A stretch of 34,114 nucleotides of DNA from Verrucomicrobiota bacterium (GTDB lineage: Bacteria; Verrucomicrobiota; Verrucomicrobiia; Limisphaerales; UBA9464), in NCBI GenBank assembly GCA_016871615.1, contig VHCX01000035.1, positions 1 through 34,114 on the forward strand, given 5' to 3'. The first letter of the stretch is position 1; the number at the start of each line of letters is the position of its first letter. The notes under the pieces were generated by a model. That model made no database searches. It was given only the letters and a program-made list of their open reading frames with translations, and was not told where the DNA came from. Of this stretch, positions 6,765 through 15,588 are shown in pieces. A program made the position numbers and the translations under genes.

Positions 6765-9014
6765 TCAGAACTGCAGGGACAGGCCGGCGTACACGTTGCG
6801 CCCCACGGCGGGATCGATGCCGTTGGGGCGGACACGCGACCAGTAGTGGCGGTCGAAGGCGTTGTTGAGCCCCCCGAACAGGCGGGCCCGGTCGGGCCAG
6901 AATTCCCACTCGGCGGTGAGGTCCCAAACGGTGTAGCCCGGGATGCGGAAGTCGGCCGAGTTGTTGTCGTTGGCGAAATGGTTGTCCACGAAGGTTCCCA
7001 GCCAGGCCACCTTCACACGTCGACCCAGGCGGTAAATGAGGCCGGTACGCAGGATGTAGTCGGGGGCGTACTGCGGGGTCAGTCCCTCGAGCGGGCCGGA
7101 GACGAACTCGGCATCCAGCCACGACAGGTTGCCGTAGACGCTCAGGGATCCCCAATCCTCCCCATGGCGGGTGCCCCGCAACCGGTCGGACAAACCGATG
7201 AGATCCAGTTCGGTGGAGGCGTCCACGCCCTGGTTGATCGAACGGCCCACGTTCTCGAAACGGGTGACACCGCCGGAGGTCACCGACCCGAAACGGTCGT
7301 CGTAGTCGATGCGGAACACGCTCAGGTCGTAGTGCCAGACGTCGCCGGGGCGACCGCGGACACCCGCCTCGGCGGTCCAGGTGCGCCCGGGATCCAGGGT
7401 GCCGCTCACGGCCGTGTTGTTGCCCAGCGGGACGGCGTCGGCGTAGGTCTTGGCCTTGTAGCCCTCGCTGAGGTTGGCGTAGAGCTCGTTCTCGGGGGCG
7501 AGGGTCCAACTCAACCCGATCGCGCCCAGCGGCACGGTGTTGAGCCCGCTGTCCCGCAGCAGCGGCGAAGTGGTCTTGTCGAGGTTCAGCGTCTCGCGGA
7601 TGGACTGGTGGATGTTCTCGAGACGGAACCCGGGCGTGAGGCTGAGGCGTCCGATGCGGAAGACGTTCTCGGCGAAGACGCTGCCGGCAGCCGTCCGGCG
7701 CTCCGAACGCTGGCGCGGGGTGCCGGTCTCGGCGTCGGCCGAGGCCCCGCGGTCGACCTCGAATGGAGCCTCCGACGCGTAGGTGGAGACGCCGCCGACC
7801 AGCGTGTGATCGGCGTTCCAGGCCTGCCACTCGTGGCGCACCCGGGCCTCGGATCCGAAGGTGGCGTAGCGGTGCGTGTTGATCGTATTCGAGTCGATCA
7901 GGTTGCCGACATTGCCGAAGGCGCTTCCACCGGAATTGCGCTGGCGCAGCGACTGGCGCTCATAAGTGCCACCCCAAGCCCGGGCGGTCATCAGCGTGGA
8001 TTCGCCCCAGGCGTGTTCCAGGCCGACCGAGGGCTGGTAGCGCTCGACGCGGATGCGGTCATGCAGGTTCTGGGTGGCCCGGCGGTCGTCCTGGTAGTTC
8101 AGCAGGCCGGGCCCGGACCGGAGCGTCAGGCCTCCGGGTTCCCCGCTGTCGGCCGCCGTGGCATCCATGTCGAAGGACCAGCGGGTCCCGGGGACGGCCT
8201 CGTACACGAGCCGGATCGACCCGCTGTCGAGGCGGAAGTCGCCGTTGGCGCGCCGGAAGCTGTCGCCCTGCCGGTGGTCGAAGGACACCAGGTAGCCAAG
8301 CTTGCCGACGGTGCCGTCGAGCAGGGAGTGCGTCGTGTACAGCCCGTAGCTGCCCGCGACGTGCTGGGTGCGCAGCGCAACGGGCCGGTCGCGACGGGGC
8401 TGGTGGGTGACGTAATTGAGGGCACCCGAAGGCTGCGGCCCATACATCAGCGAAGCGCCGCCGCGGACGAACTCGAGCCGGTCGACCGACTCGAAGGGCG
8501 GCGCGAAGTACACGGTGGGGTAGCCGTAGAGATCGAGCACGAAGGGCAGTCCGTCCTTGAGCACCAGCAGGTTCTGGGACTCATGCGGGTCGCCGATGCC
8601 CCGGTAGCCGAGGCTGAGCAGGCTGGCATTCGGTAGCTCGCTGACCAGCAGGCCCGGGATCTGCGAGAAGGCCTGCCGGTAGTTGTCGTTCTGCATCTGC
8701 GGCAGGGTGTCGAAGTCGAGCAGGGTGACCTTCTTGCCCGCATACACCTTCGTGCCCTCGATCTCGGCGGGGAAGGGACGCGACACCACGTCGTCGGCGT
8801 CGGATTCACCGAGGATGGTCGTGCGCGGCAGCATGCCGGCAACCTCGGGGAAGACCGCCGGGGAAGGCCCCTGCGGCGCCCCGTCGACTCCGTCCTGAGC
8901 CGCAGCCGCCGGGACCAGCGCACAGGCCGCCGCCACCCACGGCAGGAGACCCATGAGGCCCATGCCCGGACCACCCGACCGCATCCCGCTTCCCGTCGAT
9001 CGCTTCCCAATCAT
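6765..9014 (-). CDS. TonB-dependent outer-membrane receptor (FecA/siderophore-like)
   Basis: A 749-residue outer-membrane receptor. ATG 9014 gives a signal peptide (LMGLLPWVAAACALVPAAAA), while the longer open frame up to 9233 adds unlikely sequence. The plug domain follows, with FSQIPGLLVSELPNASLLSL, DGLPFVLDLYGYPTVYFAPP and VDRLEFVRGGASLMYGP, a layout close to FecA-like receptors. The rest is a 22-strand-type barrel, with ELYANLSEGYKAKTYAD and DYDDRFGSVTSGG late in the sequence, ending in GLSLQF with the terminal Phe expected for BAM-dependent insertion. The substrate is probably a ferric chelate or another large nutrient. No fecIR, tonB or exbBD gene is nearby. It is divergent from the ThuA-like gene. 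Confidence 0.92.
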   Translation of the reverse strand: MIGKRSTGSGMRSGGPGMGLMGLLPWVAAACALVPAAAAQDGVDGAPQGPSPAVFPEVAGMLPRTTILGESDADDVVSRPFPAEIEGTKVYAGKKVTLLDFDTLPQMQNDNYRQAFSQIPGLLVSELPNASLLSLGYRGIGDPHESQNLLVLKDGLPFVLDLYGYPTVYFAPPFESVDRLEFVRGGASLMYGPQPSGALNYVTHQPRRDRPVALRTQHVAGSYGLYTTHSLLDGTVGKLGYLVSFDHRQGDSFRRANGDFRLDSGSIRLVYEAVPGTRWSFDMDATAADSGEPGGLTLRSGPGLLNYQDDRRATQNLHDRIRVERYQPSVGLEHAWGESTLMTARAWGGTYERQSLRQRNSGGSAFGNVGNLIDSNTINTHRYATFGSEARVRHEWQAWNADHTLVGGVSTYASEAPFEVDRGASADAETGTPRQRSERRTAAGSVFAENVFRIGRLSLTPGFRLENIHQSIRETLNLDKTTSPLLRDSGLNTVPLGAIGLSWTLAPENELYANLSEGYKAKTYADAVPLGNNTAVSGTLDPGRTWTAEAGVRGRPGDVWHYDLSVFRIDYDDRFGSVTSGGVTRFENVGRSINQGVDASTELDLIGLSDRLRGTRHGEDWGSLSVYGNLSWLDAEFVSGPLEGLTPQYAPDYILRTGLIYRLGRRVKVAWLGTFVDNHFANDNNSADFRIPGYTVWDLTAEWEFWPDRARLFGGLNNAFDRHYWSRVRPNGIDPAVGRNVYAGLSLQF

Positions 9015-9123
9015 CGCCACCGATCCTAGACGGTCTCCGTCGCCGCCCGCTGCCGGTGGGTTGCGGAAGTTTGCCGACGCCTTGCGGCGGCACGGCCACC
9101 ATTGAAACCGGCGGATCGGGAGC

Positions 9124-9170
9124 CGGGGTCGGCAACCCCGACAACCTCCGGACAACGCCTTGACCGGAGG
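9124..9170. promoter_or_regulatory. Two adjacent hairpins in the receptor/thuA divergent region
   Basis: Hairpin one pairs CGGGGT (9124-9129) with ACCCCG (9135-9140) over a 5-base loop. Hairpin two pairs CCTCCGG (9145-9151) with CCGGAGG (9164-9170) over 12 bases. They lie 30-75 bases before the thuA-like start and about 110-155 before the receptor start. They could be operators or 5'-UTR structure. I see no known riboswitch motif, including no cobalamin box. In DNA this GC-rich, such hairpins also arise by chance. Confidence 0.25.
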
Positions 9171-9199
9171 CGTCCCCGGGGAAAACATTGGGTTGATCC

Positions 9200-10123
9200 A
9201 TGAAACGACTCCTGCACGCCCTCCTCGCCGCATCGACGGTCCTGCTGCTGGCGACCCCGGCGATCCTCGAGGCCAAGGACGCCCCGAAGACCCGCCGCAT
9301 CGCCCTCATCGCCGGGCGCCCCAGCCACCCGGCCGGCATGCACGAGTTCCGAGCGGGATGCCTGCTCCTCCAAAAGGCCTTGGCCGGCGTGCCGAACCTG
9401 CAGGTGCAGGTGCATTCCAACGGCTGGCCCACGAGGGTCGAGGGCGTCAAGACGGTCGACGACAACGCGGCCCTTGAACGGGTCGATGCGCTCCTGGTCT
9501 ACGCCGATGGCGGCGGCGGCCATCCGGCGATCCGGCCCGAGCGCATGGCCTTCCTCGACCGTCTGGCCTCGCGCGGGGTCGGCCTGGGCTTCGCCCACTA
9601 CGGCGTCGAGGTGCCGGCCGGCGACCCGGGCGAGGCGATGATCCGCTGGATCGGCGGGCACTACGAGCACCTCTACAGCATCAACCCCATGTGGTCGCCG
9701 AAGTTCACGACCTTTCCCGACCACCCGGTGAGCCGCGGCGTGAAGCCCTTCTCCACCCGGGACGAATGGTATGTGAACATGCGCTGGTCGGAGAATGGCC
9801 GCCCGGTCACCTGGCTGCTCGACGACGCGCCCTCCGACGCGGTGCGCAAGGGACCCTACGTCCATCCCGCCGGACCCTACGCCCACATCGTCGCCGCCTC
9901 CGGCCGACGCGAGGCCATGATGTGGGTGCACGAGCGCCTCGACGGCGGCCGGGGCATGGGCTTCACCGGCGGGCACACGCACAAGAACTGGGGCGACCCG
10001 AACCAGCGGAAGATCTTCCTCAACGCACTGCTCTGGCTCGCCCAGATGGACGTGCCGGCCGGCGGGGTGGAGTCCTCGATCAGCGAGGCCGACCTCGCCG
10101 CCAACCTCGATCCCAAGAAGTGA
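9200..10123 (+). CDS. Secreted ThuA-like domain protein
   Basis: A 307-residue protein with a classic signal peptide (MKRLLHALLAASTVLLLATP) and a ThuA-like (type-1 glutamine-amidotransferase fold) domain. Visible features are RRIALIAGRPSHPAGMHEFR, VDALLVYADGGGGHPAIR, GVGLGFAHYGVEVP, TTFPDHPVSRGVKPF and GRGMGFTGGHTHKNWGDPN near the end. ThuA proteins are linked to trehalose and other sugar use, but in Verrucomicrobiota and Planctomycetota secreted versions are numerous and biochemically uncharacterised. The family lacks the glutaminase Cys triad. It starts 185 bp from the divergent receptor gene, which hints at shared regulation. Confidence 0.85.
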   Translation: MKRLLHALLAASTVLLLATPAILEAKDAPKTRRIALIAGRPSHPAGMHEFRAGCLLLQKALAGVPNLQVQVHSNGWPTRVEGVKTVDDNAALERVDALLVYADGGGGHPAIRPERMAFLDRLASRGVGLGFAHYGVEVPAGDPGEAMIRWIGGHYEHLYSINPMWSPKFTTFPDHPVSRGVKPFSTRDEWYVNMRWSENGRPVTWLLDDAPSDAVRKGPYVHPAGPYAHIVAASGRREAMMWVHERLDGGRGMGFTGGHTHKNWGDPNQRKIFLNALLWLAQMDVPAGGVESSISEADLAANLDPKK

Positions 10124-10130
10124 CCTGAAG

Positions 10131-10148
10131 AACCGGCGCGGGCCGGTT
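10131..10148 (+). terminator. Possible terminator hairpin after the thuA-like gene
   Basis: AACCGGC (10131-10137) pairs perfectly with GCCGGTT (10142-10148) over a 4-base loop, 8 bases after the stop codon. Only a short TTT follows, so it would be a weak intrinsic terminator. Its position directly after the gene is the main support. Confidence 0.4.
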
Positions 10149-10251
10149 TCTCCAGCGACTCCCGACCCTCCCTCGCCGCGCCCGGCGGCGAAATCCCCTC
10201 CCCGTCCTTGTCCCCGGAGCGGCCGGGCCTAGACTCAGGGCAATCGAACAC

Positions 10252-11304
10252 ATGGAGCAGACCGCACCCCAGAAAAAAGCCCTGAAGATGGTCTCGTGCC
10301 CGGCGTGCGGGGCCAAGCAGTTCATCCCGGGCGACCTGGCGCCACTGGACACGATGACCTGCACGAAGTGCCAGGCCACGGTGATGATGCCCATGATGCT
10401 CCGGCAGTATGAGCTGCGCTCGGAGATCGCCTCGGGCGGCATGGGCACCGTGTACCGCGCCTGGGACACCGCCCTGGGGCGCGAGGTGGCCGTGAAGCTC
10501 ATGAAGCGCGAACTGGCCGACGACCCCGCCGCCGTGACCGCCTTCGCCGTGGAGGCCCGGGCCTGCGCCCAGCTCAACCACACCAACATCATCCACATCT
10601 ACGCCTTCGACTACCACGAGGGCTACCGGTTCCTGGCCATGGAGGTCGCCGACGCCGGCAGTCTCGACAGCCGGATCGAGGCGGAGAAGACCCTGCCCGA
10701 GCTCGATGTGCTCGACATCGGCATCAAGGTCGCCGGGGCCCTGCAGGCGGCCCTGAAACGCGGGCTGCTGCACCTCGACATCAAGCCCGGGAACATCCTC
10801 TTCAGCTCGGACGGCGAGCCCAAGGTCGTCGACTTCGGGCTCGCCAAGAAGGCCGACGCCGACACCGACGCCTACGCACCGATCTTCGGCACGCCCTACT
10901 ACATCGCCCCGGAGCGGGTTCGCCAGGAGGGCGACACGTTCCTGTGCGACATCTACAGCCTCGCCGGCACCCTGTACCACGCGCTGACCGGCCACGTGCC
11001 CTTCGAGGCCCCGTCGGTGGAGGACGTCGTCGCGGCGCACCTGGCCATCCCGCTGCGGCCGGCCCGCGAGGTGAGTCCGGCCATCAGCCGGCCCACGAGC
11101 GACGCGCTGTCCAGGGCCATGGCCAAGAACCCGGGCGAGAGGTTCGCCAGCTACGACGAGTTCATCATGGCGCTGACGGCGGCCCGGAGCCAGGTGCTGG
11201 TCCGCCAGCTCACCGGGCGCAACGCCGAAACCGCCCCCGCGCCGGGCACCGCCACGCAGGCCGCCCCGCCCGCCTCGTCGGGCCGCAGCTGGTGGCGCCG
11301 CTGA
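10252..11304 (+). CDS. Ser/Thr protein kinase (Hanks type) with N-terminal zinc ribbon
   Basis: A 350-residue cytoplasmic kinase. Residues 16-40 hold two CxxC pairs (CPAC, CTKC) forming a small zinc ribbon before the kinase domain. That domain is complete: Gly-rich loop SGGMGTVY (61-68), Lys82 in VAVK, Glu101, catalytic loop HLDIKPGN (174-181; Leu replaces Arg of HRD), DFG at 194-196 and APE at 219-221. The missing HRD Arg places it among non-RD kinases, which are often not controlled by activation-loop phosphorylation. The short Ala/Pro-rich C-terminus has no membrane helix or sensor domain, unlike PknB-type kinases. It stands alone; the next gene is convergent across 145 bp in which I see nothing. 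Confidence 0.92.
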   Translation: MEQTAPQKKALKMVSCPACGAKQFIPGDLAPLDTMTCTKCQATVMMPMMLRQYELRSEIASGGMGTVYRAWDTALGREVAVKLMKRELADDPAAVTAFAVEARACAQLNHTNIIHIYAFDYHEGYRFLAMEVADAGSLDSRIEAEKTLPELDVLDIGIKVAGALQAALKRGLLHLDIKPGNILFSSDGEPKVVDFGLAKKADADTDAYAPIFGTPYYIAPERVRQEGDTFLCDIYSLAGTLYHALTGHVPFEAPSVEDVVAAHLAIPLRPAREVSPAISRPTSDALSRAMAKNPGERFASYDEFIMALTAARSQVLVRQLTGRNAETAPAPGTATQAAPPASSGRSWWRR

Positions 11305-11449
11305 CGGCCGCAATGGACCGGCGGGCAGCGCCACCGGACCAACGCGGTCGATCCGACACGACCGGGACAGCCCAGGGGCCGCACCGGAGCCAGGGCTCCC
11401 GTTGGGACTTCCCTTTCCCGGAGGACTCCCGCCGACGCAGGGCCGCTTC

Positions 11450-13267
11450 TCAGGCACCGCCCGACTGCAGCGCATGAAGCCGCGCGTAGGGCCCGCCGCG
11501 GGCGAGGAGCTCGGCGTGGGTGCCCTGCTCGGCGATCCGTCCGGCCTCCATCGCCACGATGAGGTCGGCGCGCTGGATGGTGGACAGTCGATGGGCGATG
11601 CACAGGGTGGTGCGTCCGACCATGAGGGTCTCGAGGGCCGCCTGCACGGCCCGCTCCGATTCGGCATCGAGGGCGCTGGTGGCCTCGTCGAGCACCAGGA
11701 TGGGGGCGTTGCGGAGGATCGCACGGGCGATGGCGATGCGCTGACGTTGTCCGCCGGAGAGTAAATTACCCCGTTCTCCGACCACCGTATCATAGCCTTG
11801 GGGCGTTTCGCGAATGAAGCCATCGGCATGCGCTGCCCGGGCCGCGGCCTCGATCTCGACGTCGGTGGCCCCGGGACGACCCATGCGGATGTTGGCCCGG
11901 ATCGTGTCGTTGAAGAGCACCGTATCCTGACTGACCAGCGCCATCTGGTCGTGGAGGTCTGAAGAACGGACCTCCCGCAAATCGACGCCACCGAGCCGGA
12001 TGTGACCGAGCTGCGGATCGTAGAAACGCAGCAGAAGATTGGCCACGGTGGTCTTGCCGGAACCACTCTCCCCGACCAGGGCCACCAGCGATCCGGTCGG
12101 GATGGACAACGAGAACCCGTCGAGAACCGGTCGGTCGGTGTACCGGAACGAGACATTCTCGAAGGAGACGGTCGCGCCCTGGGCACCCAAGGCTCGGGGC
12201 TGCGAGGGTTCCACAACCGAACTCGCCGTCGCCAAAATCGGGAACAACCGCTCACCCGCGGCCCGGCCTTGCTCCAGCTGGCTCCAAAGGCGGCTGAGAT
12301 TCTTGATGGGCTGATAGAGCATGAACAGCGAACCAACGAAGGAGGTGAAGTCGCCCGAGCTCGGTCGCTCGCCTTTGGGCAACCGCAGCACGTAGAGCAG
12401 CATGAGGCTGACGCCAACAGCCCCGAACGTCTCGATGACCGGACCCGGGATTTCGCTCCCACGCACAAACCGCATGAACTGACCCGTGATGCGCCGCGAG
12501 GTGGCACTGAAGCGCTCGGTCATGGTGGCCTCCAGGTTGAAGGCCTTGACCACACGGATCCCCGTGAAGGTCTCCTGCATGAGATCGCTCAATTCGGCCG
12601 TGTGGGTCTGGGCCGCCTTCCATGAACGCCGCACCTTCCGGCCATAGACCACCACCGGAACCACCACCAATGGAAACACGACCAGGGCCACCAGGGTGAG
12701 TCGGGTCTGCATGGAGAAGAGGAAAATCAGGATACCGACCACGGTCGCCGGTTCACGGGCGATGGTGGAGAACCCCTGGGCGATGCACTGCTGGATCGCC
12801 TGGGTATCGTTCATCAGCCGGGACTGGAGATCCCCCGTCCGGGCCGTCGTGAAGTAATCCAGCGATAGCCGCTCCAAATGATCAAAAATCCGAACCCGCA
12901 GGTCATGGATCGTCGCCGTGCCCACCCAGGTCATGCAGTAAAGGCTCAAGTAGGCCCCCCCGCCGCGGAGAACCATGGCCATCGGAACGCTGGCGATGAT
13001 CCAGGGCAGCGACCCTGTATCGACACGGCTGTGCAGGGATTCCATGGCCGCCAGCAGCGGATCCCGGAGCAGCGCCGGCAGCTTCCCGAGCGATTGAACC
13101 AAATCTCGGGCCCCTTCGGTGGGGAAGATGGCTTCGAGGACCAGCTTCACCGCCAGCAACAACAGGGAGCCTCCCAGCGCGTAGATCAGGCCCGACAAGG
13201 CTCCCGCCACCAACCGGCTGCTATGGGGGGCAACAAACGGCCAGAGTTGGCGAAGAAACGTGCCCAT
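11450..13267 (-). CDS. MsbA-like ABC exporter (fused permease and ATPase)
   Basis: A 605-residue half-transporter. Residues 1-340 contain six membrane helices of an ABC type-1 exporter domain, with the coupling segment LSLDYFTTARTGDLQSRLMND. The nucleotide-binding domain has Walker A GESGSGKT (399-406), signature LSGGQ (503-507), Walker B ILVLDE (523-528) and the switch His559 (AHRLST). The order and the family motifs match MsbA, the lipid A flippase that works as a homodimer in the inner membrane; a role with other lipids or glycoconjugates is equally possible. The start lies 28 bp after the FkbM-type gene on the same strand, so they are probably one operon. Confidence 0.92.
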   Translation of the reverse strand: MGTFLRQLWPFVAPHSSRLVAGALSGLIYALGGSLLLLAVKLVLEAIFPTEGARDLVQSLGKLPALLRDPLLAAMESLHSRVDTGSLPWIIASVPMAMVLRGGGAYLSLYCMTWVGTATIHDLRVRIFDHLERLSLDYFTTARTGDLQSRLMNDTQAIQQCIAQGFSTIAREPATVVGILIFLFSMQTRLTLVALVVFPLVVVPVVVYGRKVRRSWKAAQTHTAELSDLMQETFTGIRVVKAFNLEATMTERFSATSRRITGQFMRFVRGSEIPGPVIETFGAVGVSLMLLYVLRLPKGERPSSGDFTSFVGSLFMLYQPIKNLSRLWSQLEQGRAAGERLFPILATASSVVEPSQPRALGAQGATVSFENVSFRYTDRPVLDGFSLSIPTGSLVALVGESGSGKTTVANLLLRFYDPQLGHIRLGGVDLREVRSSDLHDQMALVSQDTVLFNDTIRANIRMGRPGATDVEIEAAARAAHADGFIRETPQGYDTVVGERGNLLSGGQRQRIAIARAILRNAPILVLDEATSALDAESERAVQAALETLMVGRTTLCIAHRLSTIQRADLIVAMEAGRIAEQGTHAELLARGGPYARLHALQSGGA

Positions 13268-13295
13268 GGTTCGGTCGGGTCCGGTTGATTTCAGT

Positions 13296-14285
13296 TCAGG
13301 CCTTGGGATGGGCCAGAAGGTATAACTGGGTGGGCAACGGCGGCGTGGCGGCGGCGGTGATCATGGACTCGAGGTCGGGGAAACGGCGTCCTCGATCCGG
13401 CGCGTATCGGGTCAGGCTCCGGAGGAATCCGATCGATCCGCGATCCGGGCTGAAGTCCCAGGCCTCGAGGTCATACGCCGGGGAAAGGAAGTCGACCACC
13501 TGCCGGACGCTGCCGCCGAATTGGGGCAGGAACTGGGGATGGACCTCGATCAGGAGGACGGGGCGGTCGCGGCGAAGCACCTCCCGGGCGCCCTCGAGGA
13601 TCCGCAGTTCATACCCCTCGCAATCGATCTTCAGGAGCGCGACCTCGGTGGCGGCCAGTTCCGAGTCGAGGGTGACCACCGGCACCGGGATGATGGGGCG
13701 ACGCCTGAGGGTGGTCTCGGCCGCGGCATCGAGGTCGGTCAGGGCGGTTCCCGCCGAAACCCTGTCGGCCGCGGCAGCCTCCTCGGACGAGACGATGTTG
13801 CCGTTGGGACCGCTCTGGAAGAGCACCTCGCCCGGGGCGTCGCCACAGGCCAACCGTCGCAGCTCGACCTTTGACAACCCGCTGTCGGCGACGCTGACGG
13901 CGGCCAGGCCGTGGAGGAAGGGCTGGGGTTCGAACCCCAGCACGGGCAGGTCCGTCTCGCGGCGGATCAACAGGGGAAAATAGCCGAGGTTGGCCCCGAC
14001 ATCGACGACGGTGCCCCGACGCAGCCCCCGCAGGATGGGGGCGATGAGGCCGAACTCGGGCAGGAGGTGCTCCCCGGCGACGAGCAGCGTGGCGATGGCC
14101 TTGGTCCAGGAGGCCGGGTGTGACAGCCGCCCGGCCCCGAACGGGACGGACACCAGCCCGGAGGTGCCGTTGATCCAGCCCAAGACGGGGTGGAGCTTGC
14201 GACCCAGGGGCAGGGCCCGGATCCATCCGGCGCCTCGGACCGGACGGGGCGTGGGGTTGGCGGCGGCGGTGGCTGGCATGGACAT
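13296..14285 (-). CDS. FkbM-family SAM-dependent methyltransferase
   Basis: A 329-residue protein with the SAM-binding motif VVDVGANLGYFPLLIRRETD, then VLGFEPQPF, and the FkbM-specific C-terminal block EVALLKIDCEGYELRILEGA followed by RPVLLIEVHPQFL. FkbM enzymes O-methylate sugars, polyketides or glycan ends. Directly upstream of an MsbA-like exporter, a substrate in a cell-surface glycolipid or glycan is plausible, but this is inference. The start is ATG 14285. A 16-bp palindrome lies 20 bases upstream. The gene is divergent from pyrD. Confidence 0.87.
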   Translation of the reverse strand: MSMPATAAANPTPRPVRGAGWIRALPLGRKLHPVLGWINGTSGLVSVPFGAGRLSHPASWTKAIATLLVAGEHLLPEFGLIAPILRGLRRGTVVDVGANLGYFPLLIRRETDLPVLGFEPQPFLHGLAAVSVADSGLSKVELRRLACGDAPGEVLFQSGPNGNIVSSEEAAAADRVSAGTALTDLDAAAETTLRRRPIIPVPVVTLDSELAATEVALLKIDCEGYELRILEGAREVLRRDRPVLLIEVHPQFLPQFGGSVRQVVDFLSPAYDLEAWDFSPDRGSIGFLRSLTRYAPDRGRRFPDLESMITAAATPPLPTQLYLLAHPKA

Positions 14286-14304
14286 GGGGTGCCTCCGGAT
14301 CGGA

Positions 14305-14320
14305 AGCGTCGCCCGACGCT
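14305..14320. promoter_or_regulatory. Perfect palindrome upstream of the FkbM-msbA operon
   Basis: AGCGTCG (14305-14311) and its reverse complement (14314-14320) flank CC, centred about 28 bases before the FkbM start codon in the 170-bp gap divergent from pyrD. The symmetry would suit a dimeric regulator. There is only one copy and no supporting context. Confidence 0.2.
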
Positions 14321-14455
14321 GCCAACCCCGGGGTCGTCAAGGAAGCGGCATTTTGGGCGGACCCCGGGGTCCGGTATGCCAGGGGGCCTTCGATGCCCCC
14401 TTGGGACAAAGCCCATTTGCCCGGGGCGCCGGGTTGCGTGCAGGCTCTCCGCCAC

Positions 14456-15559
14456 ATGAGCTGGCTCTACCGAAACCTCGCCCGGCCGTTCCTCTTCGCC
14501 CAGGACTCGGAGGCGGTCCACGACCGGACCCTCGGCCTGCTGGCGCGCGCCAGCCGCTGCACCGGGAGCCGGAAGCTGGCGCATGCGCTCTTCGAGACGG
14601 CGCCGCTGCCGGTGGAGGCCCTGGGCCTCAGGTTCCCCAACCCGGTCGGGCTGGCTGCCGGCATGGACAAGCAGGGCGCGGCCGTGCCCATGTGGGAGGC
14701 CCTCGGGTTCGGCTTCAGCGAGCTGGGCGGGGTGACGGGCCGGGCCCAGCCCGGCAACCCGAAGCCGCGCATGTTCCGGAGCGTGCCGGATGGCGCGCTG
14801 GTCAACCGGATGGGCTTCAACAACGGCGGGGCCGAGGCCCTGGCCCAACGGCTGGCCGCCTGGCGCTCCGAGGGGCTGTGGCCCGCCCACCCGGTGGGCA
14901 TCAACCTGGGCAAGTCAAAGGCCACCCCGCTCGAGGAGGCCGCCGGCGAGTACGCCCAGTCGTTCCGGACGCTGTGGCCCCTGGCCGACTTCTTCGTGGT
15001 GAACGTCAGTTCGCCCAACACCCCGAACCTCCGCCAACTGCAGGACAAGGCGGCCCTCGACGGGATCCTCGCCGCGCTCCAGGAGGTCAACGCCGGGCTG
15101 GCCGTCGGTCATGCACCCCGGCCGGTGCTGGTCAAGGTGGCGCCCGACCTGTCGTTCGACGCCCTCGACGAGATCGTGAGCCTCGTGGGCCCCCGCCAGG
15201 TGGCCGGGCTGGTCGCCACGAACACCACGCTGGCGCGGCCATCCCGGCAGGACCACCTGGCGCAGCGGATCTACCGGGAGGCGGGCGGCCTGAGCGGTCG
15301 GCCGCTGGCCGCGCGCAGCACCGAGGTGATCCGCCACCTGCATCGCCAGACCCGGGGTGCGGTGCCGATCCTCGGCGTGGGCGGGATCTTCACGGCGGCC
15401 GACGCCTGGGAGAAGGTCACGGCCGGGGCCACGCTGCTCCAGGTCTACTCCGGCCTCGTGTACGAGGGGCCGGGACTGGTGCGGGAACTGGTCGAGGGCC
15501 TGGCCGAGCGTCTCGGCGGGGGCCGCTGGAGCGATGCCGTGGGGAGCGCCGCTCGCTGA
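14456..15559 (+). CDS. pyrD: Class 2 (quinone-dependent) dihydroorotate dehydrogenase
   Basis: A 367-residue flavoenzyme of pyrimidine biosynthesis that oxidises dihydroorotate to orotate and passes electrons to the quinone pool. The N-terminal helices (MSWLYRNLARPFLFAQDSEA) are the membrane-associated part that defines class 2. FPNPVGLAAGMDKQGAAVPM, the FMN site, is followed by NRMGFNNGG, the catalytic-Ser loop VVNVSSPNTPNLRQLQ (about 181-196), VKVAPDLS, TNTTL, and the phosphate-binding ILGVGGIFTAADAWEK. ATG 14456 fits the family; the open frame extends 63 bases further without likely coding sequence. Confidence 0.95.
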   Translation: MSWLYRNLARPFLFAQDSEAVHDRTLGLLARASRCTGSRKLAHALFETAPLPVEALGLRFPNPVGLAAGMDKQGAAVPMWEALGFGFSELGGVTGRAQPGNPKPRMFRSVPDGALVNRMGFNNGGAEALAQRLAAWRSEGLWPAHPVGINLGKSKATPLEEAAGEYAQSFRTLWPLADFFVVNVSSPNTPNLRQLQDKAALDGILAALQEVNAGLAVGHAPRPVLVKVAPDLSFDALDEIVSLVGPRQVAGLVATNTTLARPSRQDHLAQRIYREAGGLSGRPLAARSTEVIRHLHRQTRGAVPILGVGGIFTAADAWEKVTAGATLLQVYSGLVYEGPGLVRELVEGLAERLGGGRWSDAVGSAAR

Positions 15560-15588
15560 CGGCACCCGCTCCGAGGACGATCCCCGCC

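Noticed and set aside
9015-9199. Cobalamin riboswitch upstream of the TonB-dependent receptor
   Set aside because: I could not find a B12 box or the conserved core, only generic GC-rich hairpins.
9877-12507. An 876-codon minus-strand open frame across the kinase
   Set aside because: It is antisense to the kinase and out of frame with msbA, and has no recognisable motif.
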